A stretch of DNA of 64,000 nt from Bostrychus sinensis (taxonomy: Eukaryota > Chordata > Actinopteri > Gobiiformes > Eleotridae): assembly GCA_020698575.1 (NCBI GenBank), contig CM036247.1:28124431-28188430 (forward strand). Reading direction: 5' to 3'. The notes beneath the pieces were generated by a model. The model searched no databases and was not told the origin of the DNA. It saw only the letters and a list, made by a program, of their open reading frames with translations. Both the position numbers and the translations under genes were made by a program. Positions 1 through 12,099 of the stretch are shown here, piece by piece. The stretch's first letter is position 1; each line of letters opens with the position of its first letter.

Positions 1-617
1 GAGTCATCAAGGCTTTATTATTAAGGAAGTCACCTGTTCATGATGTATTGATTCTGCTCCCATTTTAATTAGGTACAATGTCCTTAACTAGAAAATCCAA
101 TTGGTAAAGTTGCTATTCCAAAGCTGGTTATGTCTTTTAAACAGCACAGATGCTCAAAAACAGAAATAGGGAAAATGGGGCAAAGTGGACTATGCACAGA
201 TACAGTATGAGCAATGCATTTACACAATGACAAATTTAGATAAACTCTAAACCTAATTAGGCATTACTTGTGACTCATTAGTAAAGTAGGCAAGTCACTG
301 TGTTGAGACATGTGTTGTAAGAAGAAGAGAATATAAGTGTGATTACCAAGATTATGAATTGTATCATAAAATGACTTTAGATTAACAGATGTTGATTTCC
401 TGTAACACTAGCAATTAAATAGACGTCTATGAATCAGATGAACCCAGATGACACAACAGGTATGAGCACATTCACATCACGTCTACTTTATGAGGATGTA
501 AAAACAGTATGGGTAACAGCAGCGCCCCGACACACCCTACACAGCCTACACAGCACACTTCCTGCTGCTAGAGAGAAAATAAGTTTAGCCTGAGGGACTG
601 TGTTCAGCTGGAGCTAC

Positions 618-669
618 ACTGACACGTCCCCTTAATCCTTCCTCCTCTGCTCAGTTCACTGGGTTACAC
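618..669 (+). repeat. First copy of a ~52-bp dispersed direct repeat
   Basis: The block reads CTGACAC, then TAATCCTTCC, then CAGTTCACTGGGT. It recurs at 1596-1647 with the same order and spacing and only a few substitutions. The copies are 978 bases apart, which suggests an old local duplication. Confidence 0.7.
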
Positions 670-760
670 ACCCACAAGAGGGGACTATATGGTCACTAAG
701 TGTAATTCTATATGTCCAAATTTACATAAAACAAAAAAAAAATTGGAACTACTGACTCTC

Positions 761-1085
761 TATGCTCTGCTAATGCTTATCCTACTTTTATCAGGTCTTG
801 ACCATTTATAGCATTTAGCCTTTATTAATAATAGAAAGGAAGCTAACGTTAAACCTGGCTTGTTTTGTAGTGCTAAATGCTAAAGACACATCATAAGGTA
901 CATTAAACTTCTTAAGCTTCTTTATTTGAAATTCTAAAAAAAAAAAGTAGTTGCTGTCTAAATTATAATGAAACTGTTGATTTCTGCATCGCTAATGCTA
1001 ATGCTACATTCAGGTCTTGGCTAGCCTGTGTTAAAAAGTGAAAATAAGCTAACGTTAAATCTGTTTGTTGTGCTAAATGCTATTA
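761..1085 (+). repeat. Diverged tandem duplication, period about 205-220 bp
   Basis: Unit 1 (about 761-885) and unit 2 (about 981-1085) share, in the same order, CTAATGCT, TCAGGTCTTG, AAGCTAACGTTAAA (near 841 and 1047) and GTGCTAAATGCTA. The units are heavily diverged and separated by AT-rich filler. Confidence 0.6.
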
Positions 1086-1595
1086 CAACTCGGCTAATTC
1101 ACTTGGTAATCATCACTTCTATATAATGGTACATGAACACAACAAATATAAATAAAAATATAAATATAGATAAAACCGTTTTTTAATTGGCAACTGTGCC
1201 TTCTGAAAGCAAGCCATAAGCTATGCTCAATTCTTTTGTTTATTTGAAATGTTTCACCACTTAGCGGCGGAGTGACCTGAATTATTGCTAAAATAATATT
1301 ATAAATTACTAAAAACATTACTATAAAATGATTGACTATTATTGATGTGTTTCCCCATTTGTTTACATAAATTACTTTGTTCCACCTTCTAACTATGGAG
1401 AATGTTCAGAGCTCTTTTTCCATTTTCCATCCAATAAAGCTGTATAGCAAAGTGTAGACAATAAATTGCATTATCCAGGTGTGTTACAGAGAGAAAATTA
1501 AATTAGGCTACTCCTTGCCCATTTGACATTAACATACATTTTAAAACTCCAGTGTAAATGGAAATAATTTTAATTTCTCTGCTTGCATGTACTGG

Positions 1596-1647
1596 ATTGA
1601 CACACTTCCCTAATCCTTCCGCTTCTGCACAGTTCACTGGGTCACAC
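1596..1647 (+). repeat. Second copy of the ~52-bp direct repeat
   Basis: Counterpart of 618-669, with TAATCCTTCC followed by CAGTTCACTGGGTCACAC. Differences are scattered substitutions and small indels. Confidence 0.7.
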
Positions 1648-2433
1648 TTCTACTACTTGTCTTTGCATTAAGCATGCGCTGGTTTACCACACAGTGAAAG
1701 TCAGTGCTTTAACAGACTGAGGGGGAAGTGGAAGGGGATAAACAAACACTGAAAAAAGCAGAAAGACAGAGGGAAGAAGACCAGACCCTCACATGTCACA
1801 GGAAGTGTTCTTCTCTCTGTCAGCATTTACTTTTGCAGCCTGCTCCCGGGGCCGTTTGTGTTTGACTAAGGTGTGAAATATTAAGACCTGTCACACTGTC
1901 ATACCCACGCCTGCCTTTATCTCAAATGATTTTTTTTGCTTCCAAGCCAACTCTGCAGAGAACAGTGAGTCATTTAACGTTATTGCATAATCATCAACAT
2001 ATTAAAAGGATAATATTGTGACATCTGCATTCCATTTATTACACACAAACTTTTGTACAAAGTTGAGGTGAATTTAGCTGTAAACCAATGACCATCTGTG
2101 TGTATTGAACAATATAAGTTTTTGTTTACATAGAGAGGATTTTAAGGCTGTAGCTCTATCCATTCACAGCTCAGCTAACATGGGTAAGGGGAATTCAACA
2201 ACACCATATAACACCTAAGGCTTGTGTTCACTAAAAGCCAGCAAAAAATTTTATTTACATACATTTGCATAGAGACCGTGCATATTGTGCCTTTAAGAGA
2301 CTACTGTATAATCAGTTTGAGATTAAAAAAAAAAAGAGTCATTAGGCCAACAATAAATACACAGACCACCACCAAGGCGTTAAACATGTCTTGTAATTGT
2401 AAACCTATAGAGGCCAAATGGCATTTTCTTACA

Positions 2434-2437
2434 AAAA

Positions 2438-2501
<64 letters not shown>
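2434..2501 (+). repeat. (AAAT)n microsatellite
   Basis: Uninterrupted tetranucleotide repeat of about 17 units. Confidence 0.97.
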
Positions 2502-3162
2502 CCATTAAAACTGCTTCAAACTTTGTTTTTCGAGTGATCTATTGTTGATCTGTCAGTATCTTCTGGAATATATATATGGAATATCTCACAATGCTACAGA
2601 ATTCTTTCAAAATTCCTGGGCCACACTAAACACTATTTATTTTTCACTTATTGGTCTGTTACTGCCCTGACCTGAAATCATTCAAATTCTGTATCCCTCA
2701 AAAAAAAAAAAGAAAAAAAAAAAACCATCAGACCAAAAACGTACACTACAGTAACGTGTAGGTTATGGCATAGCTTCTAAAGACTGCAGAAATAATGCAT
2801 TTAATATCAGCTATACCACACAGTGAAACTTCCAACAGGCCTATAACTATATTATTGCATAGGCACTAGTTTTTTCCCAATAAGTTTCTTATAATCATGG
2901 TATTTTTAAAATTTTAGTCATAAGTGTTCTAATACAACAAAATAGTCAACTTGAACCAGAATGTCCTACTGTAGTTTTCATTGCAACAGCCTTTGTCCCA
3001 TTCAAAAGCACCACTCATTCCTGCTGTCATTCATTCAGTTAAATGTCCTGAGAAAACGCTTAAGTTAAACACACCAACTTCCCCATCACCGAAAACTCGC
3101 TTTTCTTACTTCATGTTGCAACAAGTGCAAAATGTTTACCCATTGAGTGTAAAAAGTCTTAC

Positions 3163-3330
3163 CAGGAAAGGAGCAGTGTGAAGGAAGTTGACAGTTACGC
3201 GCTTCCAGTGAACCACACGCGGATTTACGCCTGGGCTCAACTCGCAGCTCCCGTCTCCCAAAACTTTGTTGTGGATTCTTCCGCGCGTAAGTCAAAGCGC
3301 TTTGCCGAGGAGTGATGCAGTTTGCCGGCT
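3163..3330 (-). other. Candidate non-coding first exon of a leftward gene (fhl3 by synteny)
   Basis: The reverse strand carries a strong donor: the exon ends CCTG at 3163 and the intron begins GTAAGA at 3162-3157. The exon side is CpG-rich (several CGC and GCG), unlike its surroundings, and is followed upstream by a GC box. No ATG-led conserved protein is visible, so the exon would be untranslated. Human FHL3 runs head-to-head with UTP11, which would put its 5' end here. The right limit (transcription start) is a guess. The alternative is an unrelated non-coding transcript. Confidence 0.45.
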
Positions 3331-3480
3331 ACTTTTGTCCTACTACTGGAGGAAGTTGCCTGCGTTGAGTCACAAGATCCCGCCCCCCTAAAAAACATTC
3401 CTCCCTCCCTCTTCCCTCCGCGTCTCCTGCCACTTCAAACGAGTCAAGTCCAGGCAGCGAAGGCCCGGTGTCTCCTCTCT
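3331..3480 (-). promoter_or_regulatory. CpG-rich promoter-like block with AP-1, GC box and M-CAT motifs
   Basis: Within 40 bases there is TGAGTCA (3366-3372, AP-1 consensus), CCCGCCCC (3379-3386, reverse-strand Sp1 GC box) and CATTCCT (3396-3402, perfect TEAD/M-CAT motif), then a pyrimidine-rich tract. CpG density is clearly above the flanking kilobases. This suits the promoter of a muscle or mechanosensitive LIM-protein gene, but assignment to fhl3 rests on gene order only. Confidence 0.5.
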
Positions 3481-4193
3481 ACTTAGCTCCACTTTGCTCT
3501 AACACAACCAGGCCTAATGCTGAGTACACGGGCTGACAGCGTCCTTGAGGGGCCTTTCATTTCTGTCTTTTTTTATTCAATTTGCCAATCCACTCATGAT
3601 AGCCAATCACACGGTTTTAAACATCAGTTCTTACATGGAGGCTATTGTATGCGTAATAATCGTAGCCATAGATAGCACTGACATGATGATTTTAATGTGG
3701 GCCTAATACATTTTACGTAACACAAAAACATAGTAGCATGCAACAATATAGAATTATCCAAAGCACAAAATGACGTGAATTAAGACAACACTTATCCAGA
3801 GATGTTTCTAGATGAGGAAGTACACACACCCCACAATCCAGCAGACCAGCAGTCTTTAAATGATGGTACAGATACCACTGGTGTTTTTTTCTGGTGGTAT
3901 TTAGGATTTTAATGATTTAGTTCAATTTATAACCATTTATATTCCTGTTTTGTTGATTCCTGGGGTAGGAGATTGGGGCTTTTAGAGATTAGATCACAGT
4001 TTAGTCCTGGTTTTGTCTGGTTTAGTCCCGGGTTAGTCAAGCTTTAGGTTCATTTTGTTCCATTAAAGACAGTACTTAGAAATCTAAATAGTTTGCGAGA
4101 TGGTATTTGGTGTGAAAATGACTGCAGTAGACAATGAATTTTAGCCATAATACTTGCACATTGATAAAGACTATTATTATTGAATTCTCAATA
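3481..4193. other. Intergenic, no gene seen
   Basis: AT-rich sequence with no coding signal. At about 4002-4052 a run of degenerate TTTAGTCCTG units occurs, the same motif as at 20.1 kb. Confidence 0.5.
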
Positions 4194-4655
4194 AAAGTCC
4201 CCTATTATGGTAAACTGACTTTTCAAAAATTGCTTTAGCTTTTAACTATGTCATGTTGGCTTCACCTCAAAAACATACCTGGAATAGATTTTTATTTCAT
4301 TCAGTTTGAGTAATCCTGTTTACTGAGGCTTCTCAAGAGCTTAAAAAAGCTTGGGTCTCACTGCACTATCTAGACACATAAACCAGGAAGTGCTCTTGTG
4401 TATTTCTATAGCCCATACAGCATTCTCAGACTCATTCTGATTATTATACTATACAGTTGTCACTATGGAGTAGTCAATTCATATATCTGTGAAGGTCATG
4501 TTGCTTATAATTGTGCCATATAGCCATTTTCTGCTGTCTATTCCCCACCGTGGCCAACCAAGGGCGACAGACATCAAGTGTTTTCTGTATAGTTAATGTA
4601 ACAGCTCCCAAAATGAAGACGTTTTCCATAAATATGCATTATTTTATGTTACAAT
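4194..4655 (+). mobile_element. Old MITE-like repeat, GTCCCCTATTATG family, copy 1
   Basis: Begins GTCCCCTATTATGG. It shares ordered segments with 37118-37545: TCATTCAGTTTGAG, AGACTCATTCTGAT, GTTGTCACTA, CCATTTTCTGCTGTC versus its counterpart, and a terminal AAGACGTTTTCC then ATATGCATTATTTT. There is no coding capacity and it is strongly diverged. The superfamily is not clear from one window. Confidence 0.65.
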
Positions 4656-4785
4656 TAACTCTAAATTGCCCATATTGAATGAATGTGAGAATGAATTGTC
4701 TGCCCGGGCTTCTACAGCAAGTGTTAGCATTGCAACCAACTGGCCATTGTCCAGGGTGCACCCCACCTCAGGCCCATAGTTGTTG
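4656..4785 (+). mobile_element. Fragment of an old dispersed repeat (SINE-like, TCCAGGGTGCACCC type)
   Basis: Contains CTCTAAATTGCCC, GAATGTGAGAATGAATTG and GGCCATTGTCCAGGGTGCACC followed by GGCCCATAGTTG. The same string of words occurs near 39294-39410 and 56510-56600, and inverted near 35515-35740 and 53593-53855. It resembles a very widespread teleost repeat. Confidence 0.6.
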
Positions 4786-6205
4786 AGATACGTGAGACTG
4801 TGACTTTGTGACTCCTTACAAAAATAAGCTAATCAAATGAAAGCATGAAAAATTATAAATTGTGACTATAAGCTTCATACACTCTCCATTGTAATCAGTT
4901 TATGTTGTTTTGTGAAGCCCTGCTAAGTTTGTTGACCTGGGTTTGTTATCACAGCATTGGAAAACATGTTGTATTAATAATGGAGGTAATAGAGATTACG
5001 TAAAAAAGATGTCATTGTACTATTGAATTACTAACTAAATTATCAGATTGAAATTTAACTGGATAACTATGTGAAATTTTGGACCAGTGTGCCATTTTTA
5101 TCCAAACACCCTACTCGTCACACTCACAGACTGCAAAGCACTGAAGCAATTTTGGCCTAAGGTAACACTTTATGAAACCTGGAAATCCACTGAAAGAAGA
5201 GTAAAACAGTTGCTATGTGAGGTCATTGCAAAACAAAGTTAAGGCCAAATTCAGTGTTCTCTTCTCCTGCATCGCTAAAGGCAATGTGCTTTTTATATGT
5301 ATAATAAAGCCAGAATTTAACATTATTCTATCTATTTTTAATCTCTGTGCATTACCCATAATACATTACTATATTACTAAACTACGCAATGGCTATCCGT
5401 ATTTTATATTCTATAGTCAAATTCATTTGCCATGCCTCAACAGGTGGCATTGACATGGTCCCGGGACACAGCTGGCTTCTCTCATATTTGGAAGAATTTC
5501 TGCATGACATAATTCGAGTCAGTGGCATTAATCAGTGTAAGCTTGCAGTAGTAATGATTGTACTGTTGACAGAAGCGCAACTCTGTATGATAGACCACAT
5601 TGTTCCAGAAAGGGCTATGGTTATTACACTTTTTGCTGTAAAAATATATTTAAAAATGCTTATAGACATGAGAAAAATAGTTTGAGACACTATGGAAATA
5701 GATCTTGATGGTATTTTAGAGCAATCTACAGTTGTCAAGTGGGATAAATAGGAGCACAATAGCCTGGCAAGCTATTCGACCTCATTTTCAAGGAATTCAT
5801 CTGGTCAGTGTTGATTGAAGGCAGAACAAATTGAGAAACAATAAAGTAATTTGAATGCAATTTGATGAATAGTTAACCAATTAGAAAATAAGGGAGAAAT
5901 ACAATCATACCGAGAAAAAATGCAAACAACCAATCAGCGCGAACAAAACGCCACGAAAAGCGTGCCCAATTTAGAAACGCAGTTATGATTGACAGCTAAT
6001 GGCAAAGGACGGCTTGAATGGGAGAGGTTCCAGACCCGATTCACTTTGCTTCAAGTGAATAAGTCTGTTTTTGGTTTTACCTTTTTCATTTTCAGTTAAT
6101 AACTCTTTTATTCCACATTTGGTGTATATACAACTGTTGCCTAGTGCCCAAAAGCAAAGCGACAGTAGACTGAAGGAGCTACCATAACATAAATCCCTGA
6201 TGTGT
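4786..6205. other. Intergenic with a fold-back hairpin remnant
   Basis: No gene is seen. At 6031-6067 there is a hairpin whose arms are ATTCACTT and AAGTGAAT (6039-6046 and 6053-6060) inside CAGAC/GTCTG. A relative lies at 21571-21611, so this is probably the centre of a fold-back MITE. Confidence 0.5.
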
Positions 6206-6700
6206 TTAAAGGGGCAATATTAAGCTTTCATTCATATTTTTAAACCATTCTTGGTCACCTTTAGAGCAGCATTTTTGCAACCTTTAAAAACATTATCTAA
6301 AACGTCTCAAGGAAAAAGGGAAAGAAACCACCAGAGGGCAGCAGAATGTTGCGGTCTTTCCAACACATCACTTCCTTAAACTTTTTGTATAATGCCTTTT
6401 TACTACAAAATGAAAAGTAAGAAATGAATCAGAGCTGTACATGATTTTTTGGATAAATGGATAAAATGTGGATGTAGAGGGCTTGTTGATTGGTCAGTGA
6501 TTCCTGGAGTGGGCGGAGGTTTGTGGAAGAGGCGGGAGCTCGTAGAACTGGGTGTTTTGAGACCTCAGAACGGCCATGCCAAAGAATAGAGGATTACTCA
6601 AACATAAGTGAATGAAGCAAAACACAACTCCAAGTATATTTTTGACATACATTATAATATGGTTAAAAAGCTCAGAAAAGTCACTTTTGCATAATGTACA
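6206..6700 (+). mobile_element. TTAA-flanked MITE, copy A (right end degraded)
   Basis: Starts TTAA (6206-6209) then AGGGGCAATATTA. The interior matches copies B (16024-16375) and C (30463-30911): ATATTTTTAAACCA, GAGGGCAGCAG, GTTGCGGTCTTT, CACTTCCT, GATGTAGAGGGCTTGTTGA, AAGCTCAGAAA and TTTTGCATAATGTA. The terminal GCCCCT is lost. It also carries a full CTCF-type motif at 6328-6342. Confidence 0.8.
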
Positions 6701-8120
6701 AGAGTATGCAGTAAAAGCTGACATGCCACATTTAAATCACAGTCATTAATGTAAAAATGTCTCATAAATTATCATTTGTTTCTTACTATTACAACCCAGC
6801 AGCCACACCTTTTCCATTCATTTTCTCACTCAAGAAATAGCTCCTGTTTTATTAAGGCTATAAGCATTTATTTTACAGTAGAAAGCAACAACATGCCTAC
6901 ATGGTCACCTGAACTACAGAGACATCACTGTTCATGATCCGTGTCCTAAACTAATAAAGCATTTTGGCTGATTCGGACTGAGGAATTCTGATAAGCATTT
7001 GCCTGGAAAGCAAACTATCCATCCTCCACCACATAAAGTATATAGCAGATAAAACAAGGTTGAATAATGTGGGAACTTTTCCATCCTCTTACTGGAAACT
7101 ATATCTCCCAAGCTGAGAAATTCACCTAAGCGTGTAAACCTTTGTGGAAATAAAAATAATAGAAAAAGCTGTTGAATTTTAGACATCAAATAGCTCATTA
7201 CACATGAATGTCTCTCACATAACTGCCAACATGTGACCCATGTCTTTCATGGTCCTGTGACAGCCAGAGTGTGTTCCGACGTTCTCTCAAAGCCCTTAAT
7301 TATGAATTCTAATTTTACACTGTCAGGCGTGGTCCCGTCACACTGGTGCATCAAATTAGAGGATAGGTGCCTGTCCATTCATCGCGGGCAAAGTGGTCTG
7401 ATGAGTCCTCCGCTAAAACAGTTAAGTGCAGTTCTTTTTATATCTCACACATGAAGGGCATCTCTGTTAGTGTCCTGGAAAACAAGTTGAAAGGTTAACA
7501 TGGTTGTTTATTAGCTCCAGTATAACATTAGGTCACACCAATAGAGCAGATTCAGTTTGGATAAAAGAGGAGCCCTGTGAGTAACAAAGAACACAGTTGT
7601 ACTCCGGCTTCAGACAGCGTGTGAACAGTTGTAATAAAGTCGTAGTAGACGACAGTCACACTCGGCTTAATGTAATTTAAAGATTTGTAAGATGTTTGAG
7701 ATTGTAAACTTTACTGAGAAAAGTGGTTTGGAACTCCTGAGGACATTTACAATAATGAGCATCATGACTCTAAAGTATAAGTCAGTTACACTAATTGATG
7801 TGATAAAGGTGTGTTTTTCTGTGAAACCCCAACAACTTTATACCCCCCCCCCCCCCCCCCCCCCCCCAAAAAAAAAGAGACTTTTTTTTATATTTAAATG
7901 TCAACTTTTATGTTGAATGCAGTTTCTGTTGCAACTGTCTACATTTATCTGGGCTTAGGGCTGGCACAAGGGTGACCTTGGCAAGAGTTTTCTCTTTGGA
8001 GAATGAAATCTTCTATCTCCAACAAACAGGCAGGGGAACTAACTAACCTTTTTCCTGCTTTTGTTTAATTTTTTTAATGAGAAATTGACCGCTACAACAT
8101 AAAATAGTTTACAGCTTATC
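6701..8120. other. Intergenic, no gene seen
   Basis: Unique-looking AT-rich DNA with a poly-C/poly-A tract at 7843-7876. The short ORFs here have no recognisable domain. Confidence 0.5.
7843..7876 (+). repeat. (C)25 followed by (A)9
   Basis: Homopolymer of C at 7843-7867 running directly into A at 7868-7876. The exact length is prone to sequencing error. Confidence 0.9.
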
Positions 8121-8455
8121 TTCAAAGCAGTAGCTCAGGAGGTAGAGCTGGTCAGCCACTAACTGGAGGGTTGGCAGTTCAATTTCTGCTTACGGTGTTT
8201 GGGCAAGTCATTTCATCCACCTTGCCTGATGTATGAATGTGTGAATGTGTGTTTGATGATGGTTGGAGAGGTTGTTAGTGCAGTATGGCTGCCATGTGTC
8301 AGTCTGCCCCAGGGCAGCTGGGGCTACAGAAGTACCACCACTAGTGTGGTAGAGCAAATGGAGAGCAAATGAATAATGGACTAATGTAAAGCACTTTGAG
8401 TGTCTAGAAAGGAGCTATATAAATACAATCCATTAATATTATTATTTTTAGTTGA
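8121..8455 (+). mobile_element. tRNA-derived SINE, full-length-like copy
   Basis: A-box-like TAGCTCAGGAGGTAGA (8131-8146) and B-box-like GGTTGGCAGTTCAATTTC (about 8169-8186) form a tRNA-related head. The body contains GTCAGTCTGCCCCAGGGCAG. The tail GCACTTTGAGTGTCTAGAAA plus AGCTATATAAAT ends in short ATT repeats, a LINE-type 3' tail. A second copy with the same body lies at 52979-53292. Confidence 0.85.
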
Positions 8456-10329
8456 GTGTTATCTGCCTTGTTAATCATTGGCCTTGTGAATGCATTGCCA
8501 ATGTTTATCCACTTTTCTCTAATTAAAGCCCTTTAACTTTCTCTGTATCTGTAGACTTCACCATGCAACTGGCCAAAGCTTCCGGTATACTTCTCTATTA
8601 AGTCCTTGAATAAATAAAAGCTTAGATTACATCTTAAGGTCTAACAGTTTAAGATTACATCTTGTGTTTTTCACAGATCATCACAATATTGCACAGTATG
8701 ACATTAGATGATTAAACAGTTTCCCTCAAAAAGAAAAATGCATACTTTTGTTCTGAGCCAAACCCTCCAAAAGTTTTCTGGCACTGTGTATTCAGTTTCT
8801 TGTTTATTGGCCATTAGCACTTGCTGGCAAGTAGCTACACAGAATGTGGTTACATCTTTGTGCATCCTGTAAGCTTCTGGGTTTCCTGAATTCAGACTAT
8901 TTCCAAATTTGGTCTTGTCTTTCTCCGTAACATCTGTCCATTTTCACAGCTTCTCACAATTGCCGTAGCAGAATCCAGAAGGGAATTTAAGACTTGTGCA
9001 ATTACTCTTAAACAATCATTTTAAAGCCCTTACAACATGGAGGAGTCTTTTAATACAGTGGGTGATAAAAGCTCTTTCTCAGAGCACTTGAGCCCTACAC
9101 TGCCTCTTGACTTCACTTCTCCACACTTCACTGCCCTGATTGCCTGCTGTATAAAACAAGTCACTAATATTTTAAAATCTCAAGTCGGGATAATAAGCAC
9201 TTTGCAAGCACTTAATTGTAGATGAGTTTTGTTTTACAAGAGTTTGCGGTGGAGAGCCTACGGTGAGAATCCCACCCAGAAGGGCACCTACTCCACAGCT
9301 GACAGCCGGCTGGGCATTAGGCAGGGAGAAATATTTGGAAGCGAGTCTGGGAGTAGCCACTACCAACATTTTTACAGGCTTAGGTCTGAATTATTTAATC
9401 CGTCTGTTTTGTGTAACGCCGAGGGGATGCAGCGCACGGGAGCAGCTTAGATGGAGGCCAGGCGTGTTTAGCTGGGGATGGACTGGTAGGTGAGGACCAA
9501 CATGGACCAGGGGAGACATACCAAAGCCTTGAGCTCAGCACTGGTGCAGCGGTCCATCTTACAATATGTCAGCAGTGTTATTTTGACAAAGTTGTATTAA
9601 AAAACTGAACAGAGCTACAGCTGCCTCACAAGGGCATTCTTCTAGTTCTGACCCACAAAGTCTTGGCCTGCTACTTAGACCAGGGTTGTAGCTATAGGGA
9701 GTGCAGATAGAGCAGCTGGATAGTGTTGCCACATGTAGCAAATATTATATAGAGATATAAAGACATACAATATAGTACAAGTTGTGAAGTAATGAGTCAT
9801 TTGTGTTTTAAAAGCTGATACTTTAGAGCAAATCAGAAGAGCTGACTCTGGTAGATGAGAGCTGAACCTTCAGCTGCTCCTGCTCAGCTCTGCTAAAAAT
9901 GCGTACAAGCATAGCAGAATTTTATTTTAAAGGCCACACCATGCAGCCAATCACATGTGAGGACAGACAAGGATCATATCATTATGTGAAAGAAGTAAGG
10001 TGGGCTCAGGAGACTGCCAGAGTAGTGGTACAGGCCAGGTACACAGAGCAACAGAGAGAGACAGGTAACGAGTCAGTCGGATTTGAATGTAAGCTAATTG
10101 GGAAAAGGTGAAGAAATGAGAAAAACACAAAAAGAAGCAGCATCTGGCAGCATTTAGATTATATTGGAGACAGCAAAGATGAGTGCTGTCTTTTGTAACT
10201 GTATTTGGTTCTTGCAAACTGTATAAAAATAAGACTTTTACAAAAACACTGATTACACAATGGTTTACCAACACACTAACCATACATAATTGCTAAATAA
10301 GGCCTTAATAAAATGCTCTGAGGAATACT
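8456..10329. other. Intergenic, no gene seen
   Basis: No conserved coding exon is recognised. A slightly GC-richer patch at about 9240-9560 has several overlapping short ORFs but no domain. It could be regulatory or decayed repeat. Confidence 0.45.
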
Positions 10330-10375
10330 AAATAAAGAGCCATTTGGGAGCCATAAAGGCCGGCTCTTCAAAGAT
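10330..10375 (+). mobile_element. Short transposon-end fragment (GAGCCATTTGGGAGCC type)
   Basis: GAGCCATTTGGGAGCC followed by GGCCGGCTCTTC has internal inverted GAGCC/GGCTC words resembling the subterminal part of fish hAT-type elements. It is too short to classify firmly. Confidence 0.35.
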
Positions 10376-10541
10376 GGCTGATCCAAATGAAACAAATCTT
10401 TGAAAATTATTATGTCCCACTAAACCCAATTCTATGTCTGTTTTATTATTATTAATATTTTTATATGGCCTTGCACACCAATGGCAATGCATTTGTTAAA
10501 CATTTGTTTTAAGATCTTATGTGTTTAAAACAATACTTTGG

Positions 10542-10700
10542 AGGCGCACTTCCCCAAGGAGGCTGTGGGTTTGATCCTTAGAGTGGAGTCTGCATCTACT
10601 CCCAGTGTTACCTCCAGGTAGCCTAATAGTCCTTATGGGATAGGCTCCAGCCATCCACAACCCCTAATGAGAATAAGGGGAAGAAGATGAACAGAAAAAT
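10542..10700 (+). mobile_element. SINE fragment
   Basis: Contains GTGGGTTTGATCC (B-box-like), then GGGATAGGCTCCAGCC, CCCTAATGAGAATAAGGGG and AGATGAACAGAAAA. This is the order of a common fish SINE ending in 'ataggctccagcc ... ggataag ... gaa-tg'. Confidence 0.6.
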
Positions 10701-12099
10701 ATTTAGGCTTCAAATAAGCTGAGCCGAAACTATATTCAGCCTCTCTACAAGCCACTTTTTAGCTCTGACCCACCATTTGGGAATCACTGATGTAGTGTGT
10801 AGAAAGGTGTATGTAGTTCGCATCATGGCGCATAATGACCTTCCACCAGTGCTTCAGCCTCTTGTGGCTCCCCATGCGTGACACTCTTAATGATTAATAC
10901 TGATACTAAACAGGAAGGAGCCCGGTAAGTCAGAATGCAGACGTTTAACCCGTAAATCTTGGCTGCCGTCTCTGTGTTTGCCTGTTTAAACACATGTTTA
11001 GCGGCTGCATCAGCGAGACCTTAGGCTGAAAACCTTCACGGGAATCGGGGTCATTAGACAGCAGACTGATAAACAAGCCCATGACATAATGTGGAAACAG
11101 TGATCCAATTCACAGATCTCATCACCCGCAAAACATTCGGCATTCCAGGCAAATCTCACACTTATAAAACAAATTCCTTGCGGTTAGTGTGGGGATAGTG
11201 AGCTGCTACGTGGGGGGAAAATGGCTGTGTAGCGGTGGAATATCACTCTTTGTCCCTTACTTCTCACATCTTCAGAAGGCTGGGAGTCTGGCGGAGATTA
11301 GGGGGGCTGGTGCCTTTCACTGGTCTCTCCACTTCTCAAAATATCTTGTTGGAAAAGAGGATGGTCTATTTCCCCAGAGTAGTGGTGATGACCCCATCGT
11401 CTTGAAACTTTCAGAAGTGCTTTTCCCTAGAAAGAAAGAAAGGTTAAACTGGAATAACACAAAGGTCTAAAAGGATAACCCATACATGTTGCTGCTACCA
11501 GAAGAGAAACATATTATTTCAGTTTTTTGAAATTTTTAACAGTAAATGACTTTCTGGAACAGGAGAGACAGAACTTTTGAGTAGCCCTTATGTTTTTTCT
11601 GGGCCTTGTTGACTGGTCCTAATGTGGACAGGTACCAATTCCAAGCCGCTTTACTTCCCACTGATAGTTAAGATCACAATAACCTATTACATTGCACATT
11701 CTTAATCAAGTAATCAGTGATCAGTAGTCGTAATTAGTAATTAATAATAGGAGAGTAGGCAAATAAATAGGCCGGACCTACTCTCTTCTACTAAAGCTAT
11801 TTTTTATTTAATTTTGACTTTGTATTCCCGGAGAAAAATACATCTGCTTAGTAACTAATTACATAGCTATTCTTAGCCAATACCAATTACCAAAATGCAT
11901 TTTATTAATAATCTAGGAAACTACAATAAATAAATAAATAAATAAAGTACAATCAGTACAATGGAATCTAAATGCTCCAACTAAAGTTACAAAATATATT
12001 ATAAAATAAAATATAGAATAACTTTACCTACACCGAATATGTTTCACTTCAGTGACTTCGGTCAAAGAAACTTCTAAGTTCTATGCAAGATGACGAGTT
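10701..12099. other. Intergenic, no gene seen
   Basis: Upstream flank of utp11. It contains a short (AAAT)n at 11929-11945. Nothing coding is recognised. Confidence 0.5.

Larger units (their letters stand above)
1..3162. other. Non-coding stretch, presumed first intron of the leftward gene
   Basis: No coding exon is recognisable in this AT-rich stretch. It holds a diverged tandem duplication (761-885 and 981-1085), a second repeated block (618-669 and 1596-1647), an (AAAT)n microsatellite and an octamer ATTTGCAT at 2263-2270. If the promoter-like block to its right belongs to a minus-strand gene, this would be intron 1; that is inference. Confidence 0.4.
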
